In this document: one piece after another, positions 25,639 to 33,783 of the stretch | Position numbering within the stretch: the first letter of the stretch is position 1 | How the letters are laid out: each line of letters begins with the position of its first letter | Assembly (NCBI RefSeq): GCF_041200175.1 | Contig: NZ_CP165727.1 | Coordinates: 4,839,501-4,903,500 of the forward strand | From: Streptomyces sp. R33 | GTDB taxonomy: Bacteria; Actinomycetota; Actinomycetes; Streptomycetales; Streptomycetaceae | Length of the DNA: 64,000 nt | Direction of reading: 5' to 3' | The notes under the pieces: generated by a model | Told to the model about the DNA's origin: nothing | Database searches by the model: none | Seen by the model: only the letters and a program-made list of their open reading frames with translations | Made by a program: the position numbers and the translations under genes

Positions 25639-26142
25639 CTAGGCAGGCACGCGGGGGAAGCGGGCCTGGAGGGTCCAGATGGCGGGGTTGTCGGCGAGAC
25701 CGTCGTGCATGTCGATGAGGTCGGCGATCAGGTCGTGGAGGAAGTCGCGGGCTTCGCGGCGCAGCAGGCGGTGGCTGAAGGTCAGCGGTTCTTCTTCCGG
25801 CGGCATCCAGTCGGCCTCGATGTCGACCCAGCCGAAGCGGCGCTCGAAGAGCATGCGGTCGGTGGATTCGGTGAAGTCGAGTTCGGCGTACTGGCGGTGG
25901 GCGGAGCGGCTGCCGCGGGGGTCTTGGTCGAGCTGTTCGACGATGTCGCAGAGCGCCCAGGCGAAGTCGAGTACGGGGACCCATCCCCAGGCTGTGGACA
26001 CTTCCCGGTCCTTGGCGGTGTCGGCGAGGTAGACGTCCCCGCAGAAGAGGTCGTGGCGCAGGGAGTGGACGTCCGCCGAGCGGTAGTCGGTCTGCGGGGG
26101 GTCCGGGAAGCGCCGGGAGAGGGAGTAGCCGATGTCGAGCAC
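25639..26142 (-). CDS. Hypothetical protein, Trp/Asp-rich
   Basis: About 167 residues from GTG 26142 (VLDIGYSLSRRF). The frame is open to 26358, with ATGs at 26235 and 26358, but no clear ribosome site decides the start. It has acidic, aromatic-rich sequence (STAWGWVPVLDFAWALCDIVEQLDQDP; FERRFGWVDIEADW) and a helical C-terminus with repeated Asp-Leu. No family is recognised and there are no membrane segments. Similar size and composition occur in cytosolic immunity-like or regulatory proteins, but this is not evidence of function. Confidence 0.65.
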   Translation of the reverse strand: MLDIGYSLSRRFPDPPQTDYRSADVHSLRHDLFCGDVYLADTAKDREVSTAWGWVPVLDFAWALCDIVEQLDQDPRGSRSAHRQYAELDFTESTDRMLFERRFGWVDIEADWMPPEEEPLTFSHRLLRREARDFLHDLIADLIDMHDGLADNPAIWTLQARFPRVPA

Positions 26143-26418
26143 GTACCCGATGGTGTCACGGTGGGGCGGGCGCGTGGGACGGGACGTCGGTGGGGCGTCT
26201 TGAGCCCGGGGGATGACGGGCTGCAGGCGCCGCATCCGGCAGTCGTCCCGGCGGGCCTGGGCGGCTGCGGGCCTGCATGCGGCGCGTGCCCCGCACGTCC
26301 CGGACACCGCCCCTCCGGAACCGTCACCGCCACCGCCCACAGGCGTCGCGGGGGTCACCGGGCATCGCGGGTCACCGCCCCCGCAACGCCTGCCGGAACC
26401 GCGGTCGGCGGTGTGCCG

Positions 26419-26700
26419 TCAGCGGACGTTGACGGCCGTCCAGGCAGCGGCGACGCGGCCGTACTCGGCGCTGCCCGGGCCGTAGAGGTCGGCGGCGGCC
26501 ATGAGGGTGGCGGTGCGGGCGCGGGCGTAGTCGGTGGTGGAGGTCATGCGGCTGCTCAGGGCCCGGTACCAGATGCGGACGGCCTTGTCCCGGCCGATGC
26601 CGAGCAGCTTGGAGCCGTCGTAGGTGGGGGAGTCGTAGGAGATCTTGTTGATCTCCTTGGGGCCGCTGCCTTCGGCGAGGAGGTAGAAGAGTGCCGGGCG
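26419..26700 (-). pseudogene. C-terminal remnant of an M4 (thermolysin-like) metalloprotease
   Basis: About 90 codons encode the end of the M4 alpha-helical domain: FYLLAEGSG, YDSPTYDGSKLLGIGRDKA, IWYRALSSRMTSTTDYARAR and LMAAADLYGPGSAEY with the closing AAWTAVNV. In intact enzymes this follows the HExxH zinc domain, which is absent, as are the signal and pro-regions. The open frame begins with about 14 unrelated residues. No upstream fragments are visible, so most of the gene has been deleted. Confidence 0.85.
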
Positions 26701-26821
26701 GGGCCCCTGGTTTTGGCAGGTCTGCGACAAGAATTTCGGGGTGGCCGGCCGGGTTGTCCGAACAGCCCCCGCCGGGTGTCCGGAACCCGACGCCGTCAGG
26801 GCAGCAGGGAGCGGGGAGCGC

Positions 26822-26882
26822 CGTCAGGGCACGAGCCCCGTCACGGCCCGAGCCCCCGTCACGGCACGAGCCCCGTCACGGC
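26822..26882. repeat. 17-bp tandem repeat, about 3.5 units, at the senR 3' end
   Basis: Units cgtcagggcacgagccc (26822), cgtcacggcccgagccc (26839) and cgtcacggcacgagccc (26857, after one extra c), with a partial unit from 26874. The senR stop codon (26876-26878) is inside the last partial unit. Confidence 0.85.
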
Positions 26883-27514
26883 AGCAGGCGCTGCTCCTTG
26901 GCCACCGAGACCGCTCCCGCGCGCGTGTCCACGCCGAGCTTGTCGTAGATGCGGCCCAGGTGGGTCTTCACCGTGGCCTCGCTGATGAACAGGGCCCGCG
27001 CGATGTCGCGGTTGCCCAGCCCCCGCGCCAACTGGCCCAGGATGTCCAGCTCGCGGTCGGTCAGCGTCGGGCGGGAGCCCCGCATCGCGGCCATCACGCG
27101 GCTCGCCACCGGCGGGGAGAGCGTCGTGCGGCCCGCCGCCGCCGAGTGGATCGCGGAGAACAGCTCCTCGGGGCGCTCCGCCTTCAGCAGGTAGCCCGTG
27201 GCGCCCGCCGCGATGGCGCGGGTGACGTCCGCGTCCGTGTCGTACGTCGTGAGGACCAGGACGTGCGGGGGGTCGGTCACCGCCGTGATGCGGCGGGTGG
27301 CCTCCACCCCGTCGATGCCCTCGCCCAGCTGGAGGTCCATCAGCACCACGTCGGGGCGCAGCTTCGCCGCCAGGGCCACGGCCTCCTCGCCGCTGCCCGC
27401 CTCGCCCAGGACCTCGATGTCCGGGGCGCTGCCCAGCAGCGCCAGCAGGCCGGCGCGGACCACGGCGTGGTCGTCGCAGAGCAGGATCGTCGTCGGGCCG
27501 GTTCCAGTCGTCAT
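26876..27514 (-). CDS. senR: Response regulator SenR (NarL/LuxR family)
   Basis: 212 residues. The receiver has Asp60 as phospho-acceptor (VVLMDLQLG). The LuxR-type HTH (LTDRELDILGQLARGLGNRDIA, then ATVKTHLGRIYDKLG) occupies the C-terminus. ATG 27514 overlaps the senS stop by four bases (ATGA), so the pair is translationally coupled. The genetic setting, senS-senR divergent from hbpS, is that of the HbpS-SenS-SenR heme/redox-sensing system described in S. reticuli, which controls catalase-peroxidase and its own operon. The name rests on this context and domain type. Confidence 0.87.
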   Translation of the reverse strand: MTTGTGPTTILLCDDHAVVRAGLLALLGSAPDIEVLGEAGSGEEAVALAAKLRPDVVLMDLQLGEGIDGVEATRRITAVTDPPHVLVLTTYDTDADVTRAIAAGATGYLLKAERPEELFSAIHSAAAGRTTLSPPVASRVMAAMRGSRPTLTDRELDILGQLARGLGNRDIARALFISEATVKTHLGRIYDKLGVDTRAGAVSVAKEQRLLP

Positions 27515-28734
27515 CCGGTGGGCTCCAGGGGGATGGCCGCGGAGAGGACCGTGCCCTCGCCGGGGGTGGATTCGAGGGTCAGGGTGCCGCCGAGCTGGCG
27601 GACGCGGGCGCGCATCGCGGGGAGCCCGTGCCCGCGGTCGCCGGCCGCCCCGCGCGCACCCGGCCGCGGCTCGGCGAAGCCCTCGCCGTCGTCCGCGACG
27701 TCCAGGACCACCTGGTCGCCGAGGAAGCTCAGGGTCAGGGCCGTGGTCCGGGCGTGCGCGTGCTCGCGGACGTTCGCCAGCGCCCCCTGCGCTATCCGCA
27801 GCAGCGCCGACTGGACGCGGTCGGGGAGCGGGGCGGGCGTGCCCTCCAGGTGGAAGCGGACCTCGATGTCCGGGCCCGCGTCGAGCGCGCGCAGCGCGTC
27901 CGCGAGGCCACCGCCCCCTTCGAGCTCCGGCGGGGCCAGGTCGTGGACCAGCCGCCGCGCCTCCGCCAGCCCGCGCGCCGCGATGCCGGTGGCGGTACGG
28001 ACGTGCGCGCGGGCGGTCGCCGGGTCGCTGTCCCAGGTGCGGTCCGCGGCCTGGAGCAGCATCTGCTGGCTGGACAGGTGCTGGGCGAGCGTGTCGTGGA
28101 TCTCCATCGACAGCCGCTGCCGCTCGGCGAGCGTGCCCTCGCGGCGCTCGGTGGCGGCCAGTTCGCGGCGGGTGCGGATCAGGTCGTCGATCAGCGCGCG
28201 CTGGGACTCGGCCTGGCGCTCCATGTGGACGAAGACGGCGGTGGCGAGGGCGGCGATCGCGGGCGGGGCCAGCAGGAGGTTCGGGTCGAACTGCCTGGAG
28301 AGCTTGAGCTGGGCCGCCACCACGAACACGGTCAGCAGGGCCACGAGGACGATCGCCGCGCGGGGCGGCAGGGTGCGCAGGGCGGTGAAGAAGAGGGGGA
28401 CGGCGCACCAGGCGAAACTGGGCGCGAGGACGACCAGGACCACCCAGGTCGCCACCACCAGCCCGAGCCAGATCAGCCGCCGCACGGTGGGCGCGGCCCC
28501 GAGCGCGGGGCCGAGCACGTACAGCAGGGCCAGCACGATGCTGAGCGCGATGATCCACGGGGTGCTGGGCGAGCCGGGGTGGCGCAGCAGGAAGCGGGCC
28601 ACGGAGGCGCCGAGGAGCAGGAAGAACGCCGTGTGCATGACGGTCGCCAGGGCGCGCGTGTCGGCCTTGCCCGGTGTGCCGGGCCCGCCGGGCGTCCCCG
28701 GCGCCGGTGGCGGGGTGCGGCTCACGTGGCTCAC
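27511..28734 (-). CDS. senS: Sensor histidine kinase SenS (HisKA_3)
   Basis: 407 residues. About five membrane helices between residues 30 and 170. His213 in RLSMEIHDTLAQHLSSQ is the HisKA_3 phosphorylation site. A degenerate HATPase follows with DVADDGEGF and GHGLPAMRARV. No large extracytoplasmic domain is seen, consistent with a kinase that takes its signal from the secreted HbpS protein. Pro/Gly repeats (PGTPGGPGTPG) precede the first helix. It overlaps senR and is divergent from hbpS. Confidence 0.86.
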   Translation of the reverse strand: MSHVSRTPPPAPGTPGGPGTPGKADTRALATVMHTAFFLLLGASVARFLLRHPGSPSTPWIIALSIVLALLYVLGPALGAAPTVRRLIWLGLVVATWVVLVVLAPSFAWCAVPLFFTALRTLPPRAAIVLVALLTVFVVAAQLKLSRQFDPNLLLAPPAIAALATAVFVHMERQAESQRALIDDLIRTRRELAATERREGTLAERQRLSMEIHDTLAQHLSSQQMLLQAADRTWDSDPATARAHVRTATGIAARGLAEARRLVHDLAPPELEGGGGLADALRALDAGPDIEVRFHLEGTPAPLPDRVQSALLRIAQGALANVREHAHARTTALTLSFLGDQVVLDVADDGEGFAEPRPGARGAAGDRGHGLPAMRARVRQLGGTLTLESTPGEGTVLSAAIPLEPTG

Positions 28735-28836
28735 GGCGGGCTCCCGGGTCGGTGTCTGGCTCCTCCATCGTGCCTGGTCGTACGCGATGGCGCCGACCAG
28801 CCAATCCGTAGGCGTACCCGGTCCGCATCGACCGAT

Positions 28837-28858
28837 CGGTTGACCCCGGGGTCAACCG
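28837..28858. promoter_or_regulatory. 22-bp perfect palindrome between senS and hbpS
   Basis: cggttgacccc is followed directly by its complement ggggtcaaccg. It sits about midway in the 283-bp divergent region (103 bp from senS, 160 bp from hbpS). SenR is known in S. reticuli to bind an inverted repeat in this kind of region. Candidate SenR or repressor operator. Confidence 0.68.
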
Positions 28859-29017
28859 GTGCGGCAGCCGTCGCGAGCCGGTACGGGGACCGGTGGGCAC
28901 CGGGTGCGGGCCCAGGCTTGGAGCAGCAGAGCGAGCCGACGCACCCGGTCGGCACCGATGCCCGACACCGATGCCCGGCGCCGACGCACCCGGCCGATGC
29001 ACCCAGGAGCAGCAGAC

Positions 29018-29575
29018 ATGAACACCCGCACCCGCGTTCTCACCGGTACCGCCCTCGCCGTCGCGCTCGGCGCCGGGACCTTCGGCGCGGTCAGCGCCAG
29101 CGCCGCCCAGACCGAGACCGTCCCGGCCGTCGCCGCCGCCAAGAAGGACGACCAGCCGGCCGACAAGAACTTCACCACCACGACCCACCTCACCATCGAC
29201 GCCGCCACCCGCGCCGCCCAGGCCGCGCTCGAGGCGGCGCAGAAGGAGAACCAGAAGGTGACGGTCGCGGTCGTGGACCGGGGCGGCAACACCATCGTCA
29301 CCCTGCGCGGCGACGGCGCGGGCCCGCAGTCCTACGAGTCGGCGCAGCGCAAGGCCTTCACCGCCGTGTCCTGGAACGCCCCGACCTCGGTGCTCGCGGG
29401 CCGCCTCGCCCAGGCCCCGAACCTGAAGGACATCCCCGGCACCCTCTTCCTCGGCGGCGGTACCCCGGTCCAGGCGAACGGCGCCCCGGTCGCGGGCATC
29501 GGCGTGGCCGGTGCCCCGAGCGGCGACCTGGACGAGAAGTTCGCCAAGGCCGGCGTCGACGCCCTGGCCAAGTAG
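29018..29575 (+). CDS. hbpS: Secreted heme-binding sensor protein HbpS (GlcG/HbpS fold)
   Basis: 185 residues from ATG 29018 with AGGAG upstream. The signal peptide ends at SASA-AQ (about residue 30). The mature part is the GlcG/DUF336 domain: LTIDAATRAAQAALEAA, VAVVDRGGNTIVTLRGD and ESAQRKAFTAVSW. HbpS oligomers bind heme and iron outside the cell and tune the SenS kinase under oxidative stress. The divergent senS-senR pair completes the system. A 15-bp stem hairpin follows the stop by 8 bp. Confidence 0.9.
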   Translation: MNTRTRVLTGTALAVALGAGTFGAVSASAAQTETVPAVAAAKKDDQPADKNFTTTTHLTIDAATRAAQAALEAAQKENQKVTVAVVDRGGNTIVTLRGDGAGPQSYESAQRKAFTAVSWNAPTSVLAGRLAQAPNLKDIPGTLFLGGGTPVQANGAPVAGIGVAGAPSGDLDEKFAKAGVDALAK

Positions 29576-29583
29576 GCCTCGGC

Positions 29584-29616
29584 TCCACCCGCCCGATCTA
29601 GGATCGGGCGGGTGGA
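29584..29616 (+). terminator. 15-bp perfect hairpin after hbpS overlapping the next start codon
   Basis: tccacccgcccgatc pairs with gatcgggcgggtgga around tag. The 3' arm includes the GTG (29612-29614) assigned as the M1 peptidase start, so it could act as a terminator, a translational attenuator, or both. Confidence 0.85.
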
Positions 29617-31033
29617 ACACCGTCGCGCTTTCCCCCGCCTCGCCGCCCCTGCAGCCGCCGCCGCTGCCGCCCTGCTCGCCCTCACCACGGCGTGTACGGC
29701 CGGCACGGTGCAGGGGCGGCCGGGTGCGTCCGGGCTGCGCGACCCGTACTTCCCCAAGGCCGGCAACGGCGGTTACCAGATCGAGCACTACGACCTGGAC
29801 CTCGACTACGACCCCGCCGGCGGGGAGTTGAACGCCACCGCCGTCATCACCGCCCGCGCGGAGCAGGGGCTCAGCTCCTTCAACCTCGACCTGAGCGGCC
29901 TGGAGGTCGAGGGCGTCACCGTGCAGGGCGAGGGCGCGCGGTTCAACCGGATCGGCCGGGAGCTGACGGTGCGTCCGGCCGAGGACCTCAAGAAGGGCGA
30001 GGTCTTCCGCACGGAGATCGACTACCGCGGCAAGCCGAAGCCCATCACCGATGCGGACGGCGCCGAGGAAGGCTGGATCACCACCGAGGACGGTGCCGTC
30101 GGGGTCGGCGAGCCGATCGGGTCGATGGCCTGGTTCCCCGGGAACCACCACCCCAGCGACAAGGCCACGTACGACATCACCCTCACCGTCCCCAAGGGCT
30201 ACGAGGCGGTGTCCAACGGCGAGTTGAAGTCCCGCACCGACACCGCCGACGGGCGGACCGAGTTCGCGTGGCACAGCCCGGAGCCGATGGCGAGCTACCT
30301 GGCCACCGCCGCGATCGGCAAGTTCAAGGTGACCACCGGGCGGACCCCGTCGGGGGTCGCCCTCTACGAGGCCGTCACGCCCGGGGAGGCCGCCGCCAGC
30401 GCGCCGGCGCTGGCCCGGCTGCCGGAGATCGTGGAGTGGGGCAGCCGCCGGTTCGGCCCGTACCCCTTCGGCACCGCGGGGGCGATCGTGCTGCCGGCCG
30501 AGACTCTCACGTACGCGCTGGAGACGCAGACCAAGCCCGTCTTCTCCGGCGCACCCGACGAGAAGCTGGTCCTGCACGAGACGGCCCACCAGTGGTTCGG
30601 CGACTCGGTGTCGCCGAAGTCCTGGAAGGACATGTGGCTCAACGAGGGCTTCGCCACCTACGCCGAGTGGCTGTGGTCCGAGGACCACGGCGGGACGACC
30701 GCGCAGCAGTACTTCGACGCGTTCCTCGCGGGCGACACCGCGGTCGACAAGGACGCCGACAGCGACTGGGACGCCTTCCCGCCCGCCGACCCGCCCAAGG
30801 CGAAGGACATCTCCGAGAATCCGGTGTACTACCGCGGCGCGATGGTGCTGCAGCGGATCCGCCAGGAGGTGGGCGACGAGAAGTTCTTCGCCCTGCTGCG
30901 CGGCTGGGCCCAGGACCACCGGTACGGGAACGCGAGTACGGCCGAGTTCACCGCGTACGCGGAGCGGACGACGGGGCACGACCTGAAGAAGGTCTGGGAC
31001 GTCTGGCTGTACGGGGAGGGCCGTCCCAAGTAG
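29612..31033 (+). CDS. Secreted M1 family zinc metallopeptidase (lipoprotein)
   Basis: 473 residues from GTG 29612. An Ala-rich signal region leads to LTTAC (Cys28), a lipobox. Residues 50-250 form the M1 N-terminal beta-domain. The catalytic domain shows HETAHQWFG (His322, Glu323, His326) with the third ligand Glu345 in NEGFATYAEW, exactly the M1 spacing. It is shorter than classic PepN since the C-terminal helical domain is mostly missing. Probably an exported aminopeptidase on the cell surface. The start codon lies inside a hairpin. Confidence 0.9.
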   Translation: MEHRRAFPRLAAPAAAAAAALLALTTACTAGTVQGRPGASGLRDPYFPKAGNGGYQIEHYDLDLDYDPAGGELNATAVITARAEQGLSSFNLDLSGLEVEGVTVQGEGARFNRIGRELTVRPAEDLKKGEVFRTEIDYRGKPKPITDADGAEEGWITTEDGAVGVGEPIGSMAWFPGNHHPSDKATYDITLTVPKGYEAVSNGELKSRTDTADGRTEFAWHSPEPMASYLATAAIGKFKVTTGRTPSGVALYEAVTPGEAAASAPALARLPEIVEWGSRRFGPYPFGTAGAIVLPAETLTYALETQTKPVFSGAPDEKLVLHETAHQWFGDSVSPKSWKDMWLNEGFATYAEWLWSEDHGGTTAQQYFDAFLAGDTAVDKDADSDWDAFPPADPPKAKDISENPVYYRGAMVLQRIRQEVGDEKFFALLRGWAQDHRYGNASTAEFTAYAERTTGHDLKKVWDVWLYGEGRPK

Positions 31034-31049
31034 GCCTTGCGCGGGCGTC

Positions 31050-31565
31050 CTACAGGTCCTTGCGCAGCACCGTGCAGTCCCGGCCCTGCTCGCGGTCCTT
31101 GGCGCGGCGCAGGGCGGTGTAGCCCTGGGCCTGCCAGAACGCCAGGCCGGCCGGGTTGCCGTCCAGTACGGCGAGCCGTAGGCCGGCCCGTCCCGCGGCG
31201 CGGAAGCGGTCCTCGACGAGGCCGGCGATGCTGCGCCCGTACCCCCGGCGGTGCGCGGTGGCGTCGACGAGCAGCAGGCCGATCCACGGGTCCGGGTCGC
31301 CGGAGGCCGGATCCGGGTGGCGGGCGAGGGTGGCGGCCAGGCCGACCAGCCGGCCGGCGGAGCGGGCCAGGAGCACCTCGGCGCCGTCGTGGGCGAGTTC
31401 GCCGGCGAGGGCCGCGGCGACCTGTTCGACGGTGATGCGGCCCGGGTCGGGGAAATCGCCGCTGAGCTCGAAGAAGGCGCGGTTGGTCGCGTAGAGCGCG
31501 GCGATCTCGGTGAGGACGGGGCCGGGCAGGGCGCCGTCCACGGCGACGAGCGGTTGGAGGATCAC
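31050..31565 (-). CDS. GNAT N-acetyltransferase
   Basis: 171 residues. IGLLLVDATAHRRGYGRSIAG carries the acetyl-CoA loop (RRGYGRS) and LRLAVLDGNPAGLAFWQAQGY the C-terminal GNAT motif. No substrate can be named. The stop is 16 bp from that of the convergent M1 peptidase. Confidence 0.85.
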   Translation of the reverse strand: MILQPLVAVDGALPGPVLTEIAALYATNRAFFELSGDFPDPGRITVEQVAAALAGELAHDGAEVLLARSAGRLVGLAATLARHPDPASGDPDPWIGLLLVDATAHRRGYGRSIAGLVEDRFRAAGRAGLRLAVLDGNPAGLAFWQAQGYTALRRAKDREQGRDCTVLRKDL

Positions 31566-31579
31566 CCGCCGAACCGTAG

Positions 31580-31616
31580 CGAAGCCCCCTCCCCGGACGG
31601 CCGGGAGGGGGCTTCG
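31580..31616 (-). terminator. Terminator after terD
   Basis: cgaagccccctccc pairs perfectly (14 bp) with gggagggggcttcg. It lies between the terD stop (31705) and the GNAT start (31565), both on the minus strand. Confidence 0.85.
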
Positions 31617-31704
31617 GCTGCGACGGTGTCGGCCGGTCAGAGGGTCGGCCGGTCAGGCGCGAGCCGGGGCCGGCCGCGCCACGGCCGGCCGCTCTGGCTC
31701 CGGA

Positions 31705-32280
31705 TCAGACGTTGACGCCGAAGTCCTGGGCGATGCCGGTCAGGCCGGAGGCGTAACCCTGGCCGACCGCGCGGAACTTCCACTCGGCGCCGTTGCGGTA
31801 GAGCTCGCCGAAGACCATGGCGGTCTCGGTGGCCGCGTCCTCGGAGAGGTCGTAGCGGGCGATCTCGGCGCCGCCGGCCTGGTTCACGACGCGGATGTAC
31901 GCGTTGCGGACCTGGCCGAAGTTCTGGCTGCGGGCGTCGGCGTCGTAGATGGAGACCGGGAAGACGATCTTGTCCACGTCGGCCGCGAGCGCGGCGAGGT
32001 TGACGTTGATGGACTCGTCGTCGCCGGAGCCCTCGCCGGTCCGGTTGTCACCGGTGTGGACGATGCTCTGGTCCGGGGTGGACTTGTTGTTGAAGAAGAC
32101 GAAGTGACCGTCGGAGACGACCTTGCCCATCGCGTTGACCGCGATGGCGGAGGCGTCCAGGTCGAAGTCGACACCGGTCGTCGTACGGACGTCCCAGCCG
32201 AGGCCGACCGTGACGGCGCTGAGGCCGGGGGCCTCCTTCGTGAGCGAGACGTTGCCGCCCTTGGACAGGCTTACTGCCAT
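31705..32280 (-). CDS. terD: TerD family calcium-binding stress protein
   Basis: 191 residues from ATG 32280, the standard TerD length and start (MAVSLSKGGNVSLTKEAPG). DFDLDASAIAVNAMGKV and FFNNKSTPDQSIVHTGDNRTGEG hold the acidic loops that bind Ca2+. TerD proteins are linked to tellurite resistance, calcium signalling and differentiation in Streptomyces. It is monocistronic and divergent from the arfB-like gene. Confidence 0.93.
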   Translation of the reverse strand: MAVSLSKGGNVSLTKEAPGLSAVTVGLGWDVRTTTGVDFDLDASAIAVNAMGKVVSDGHFVFFNNKSTPDQSIVHTGDNRTGEGSGDDESINVNLAALAADVDKIVFPVSIYDADARSQNFGQVRNAYIRVVNQAGGAEIARYDLSEDAATETAMVFGELYRNGAEWKFRAVGQGYASGLTGIAQDFGVNV

Positions 32281-32460
32281 TTTGACTGGTGTCCCTTCCT
32301 CGTCGCATGGCCGCGAGATTGTGGCCAAGGTACCGCTGACCTTCATAACGCGGGGAGGGGGGCCGTAGGTTCCACTCCGTGCTCTCCCCGCGGAATCCCC
32401 CACCATTCAGCCGCGGAAATACGGGTGACGGGCACCGCGCGGGACGGGATCATAGGGGGC

Positions 32461-32886
32461 ATGCCTGGTCCCTATGTCATCCGCGGTTCGGTCGTGCTCC
32501 CCGAGGCGGAGCTCGCCTGGCGCTTCTCGCGGTCCTCCGGGCCGGGCGGGCAGCACGTCAACACCTCGGACTCGCGCGTGGAGCTGCTGTTCGACGTGGC
32601 GGCCACGAAGGCGCTCCCGGACGTGTGGAAGGAGCGGGCGCTGGAGCGGCTCGCGGCCCGGCTGGTGGACGGGGTGCTGACGGTGCGGGCCTCCGAGCAC
32701 CGGTCGCAGTTCCGCAACCGGGAGATGGCGCTGGTCCGGATGGCGTCCGTGCTCGCGGAGGCCACCGCCCCGCCGCCCAAGGCGCGCCGTGCGACGAAGA
32801 TCCCGCGGGGGATCAACGAACGCCGCCTCCGGGAGAAGAAGGCCCGGGCGGAGACCAAGCGCGGCCGCACCGGCCGCGACTGGTAA
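32461..32886 (+). CDS. arfB: Peptidyl-tRNA hydrolase ArfB-like ribosome rescue factor
   Basis: 141 residues. SSGPGGQHVNTSDSRVEL (about 23-40) carries the GGQ catalytic motif of class I release factors, and there is no codon-recognition domain. The C-terminal 35 residues are strongly basic (RRLREKKARAETKRGRTGR), as in ArfB/YaeJ, where the tail enters the empty mRNA channel of stalled ribosomes. It releases nascent chains from non-stop complexes. ATG 32461 follows a GGGGG stretch. Confidence 0.9.
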   Translation: MPGPYVIRGSVVLPEAELAWRFSRSSGPGGQHVNTSDSRVELLFDVAATKALPDVWKERALERLAARLVDGVLTVRASEHRSQFRNREMALVRMASVLAEATAPPPKARRATKIPRGINERRLREKKARAETKRGRTGRDW

Positions 32887-32900
32887 CGCTGCCGGGAGCC

Positions 32901-33446
32901 TCAGCCCGCCAGGTGCCGGTAGCGGCCGCGGAAGTAGGTCAGCGGCGGGGAGTCGGGGGACGGGAGCGCCGAGGTGAGCACGCGGCCGATGACCAGGGTG
33001 TGGTCGCCGGCCTCGACGCGGTTCTCCGTACGGCATTCGAGGGTCGCCAGGGCGCCCGTCAGCAGCGGCGCCCCCGAGACCTCGCCGCGGCCGTAGGGCA
33101 GGTCCGCGAAGAGCAGCCGGTCGCTGATGCGGTTCTTCATCGAGAAGCGGCTCGCCACCTGCACCTGGTGGTCGGCGAGGACCGAGACGGCCCACAGGGG
33201 CTGCTCGGCCAGCAGGTCGTCCATCCGGGAGCCCTCGCGCAGGCTCACCAGGACCAGCGGCGGGTCCAGGGACACGGACATGAAGGCGGTGGCCGTCATG
33301 CCGACGTCCTCGCCGCCCGGACCGTCCGGAGTCAGCGGGTTCTCGTGTGCGGTGATCAGGCACACGCCCGCCGCCAGGCGGGACATCGCGGCCCGGAACT
33401 CGTCGTTGCTCACGCCCTCAGGATGAAGGGTGGAGGCGATCGGCAT
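32901..33446 (-). CDS. Flavin reductase-like FMN-binding protein
   Basis: 181 residues from ATG 33446 (MPIASTLHPEGVSNDEF); a GTG at 33470 is also possible, and neither has a strong ribosome site. MSRLAAGVCLITAHEN, MTATAFMSVSLDPPLVLVSL and ASRFSMKNRISDRLLF match the flavin reductase domain of two-component monooxygenase reductases (split beta-barrel). It would deliver reduced FMN or FAD to a partner oxygenase; none is adjacent. Confidence 0.86.
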   Translation of the reverse strand: MPIASTLHPEGVSNDEFRAAMSRLAAGVCLITAHENPLTPDGPGGEDVGMTATAFMSVSLDPPLVLVSLREGSRMDDLLAEQPLWAVSVLADHQVQVASRFSMKNRISDRLLFADLPYGRGEVSGAPLLTGALATLECRTENRVEAGDHTLVIGRVLTSALPSPDSPPLTYFRGRYRHLAG

Positions 33447-33672
33447 GGGTACGGGGGTCGTCTTCGGCACGCCCAGAACGCTAGTCTCGCCCTCCCGCGG
33501 CGCACATCGGGCCCGAGTCCGAGCCGCGTCCCGGCCCGTCGACCTAGGCCGCCCTGGGCCCGGGCGTATCGTTTGCTCCCGGGAATGCAGGGGAGCGCTC
33601 CCGGGCGCCGCCCTCCCCACCGCTCGCCTTTATTCATCTCATGTGACTTGAGTCACAGAGGGCAAGATTTGT

Positions 33673-33685
33673 TGACCCTGTGTAC
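33673..33685. promoter_or_regulatory. BldD-like binding site upstream of cdgB
   Basis: tgaccctgtgtac fits the BldD box TNACNCWGNGTNA at 12 of 13 positions by eye. A second dyad, gtgact-tg-agtcac, is just upstream (33641-33654). cdgB of S. coelicolor is a reported BldD target, and c-di-GMP in turn activates BldD. It lies about 100 bp before the cdgB start. Confidence 0.65.
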
Positions 33686-33783
33686 CTGGCGCACAGCTCA
33701 CTGTGATTCAGTGGACGGGACACCGCAACGAAACGCCGATGACAAACCTGGAGTTGCTGTCGAGGTCTCGGGGAGAGCGAGCA

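Noticed and set aside
26876..30979. 1367-codon minus-strand open frame from senR through the M1 peptidase region
   Set aside because: Only its last 212 codons (senR) are real; the rest is antisense or out-of-frame to senS, hbpS and the peptidase.
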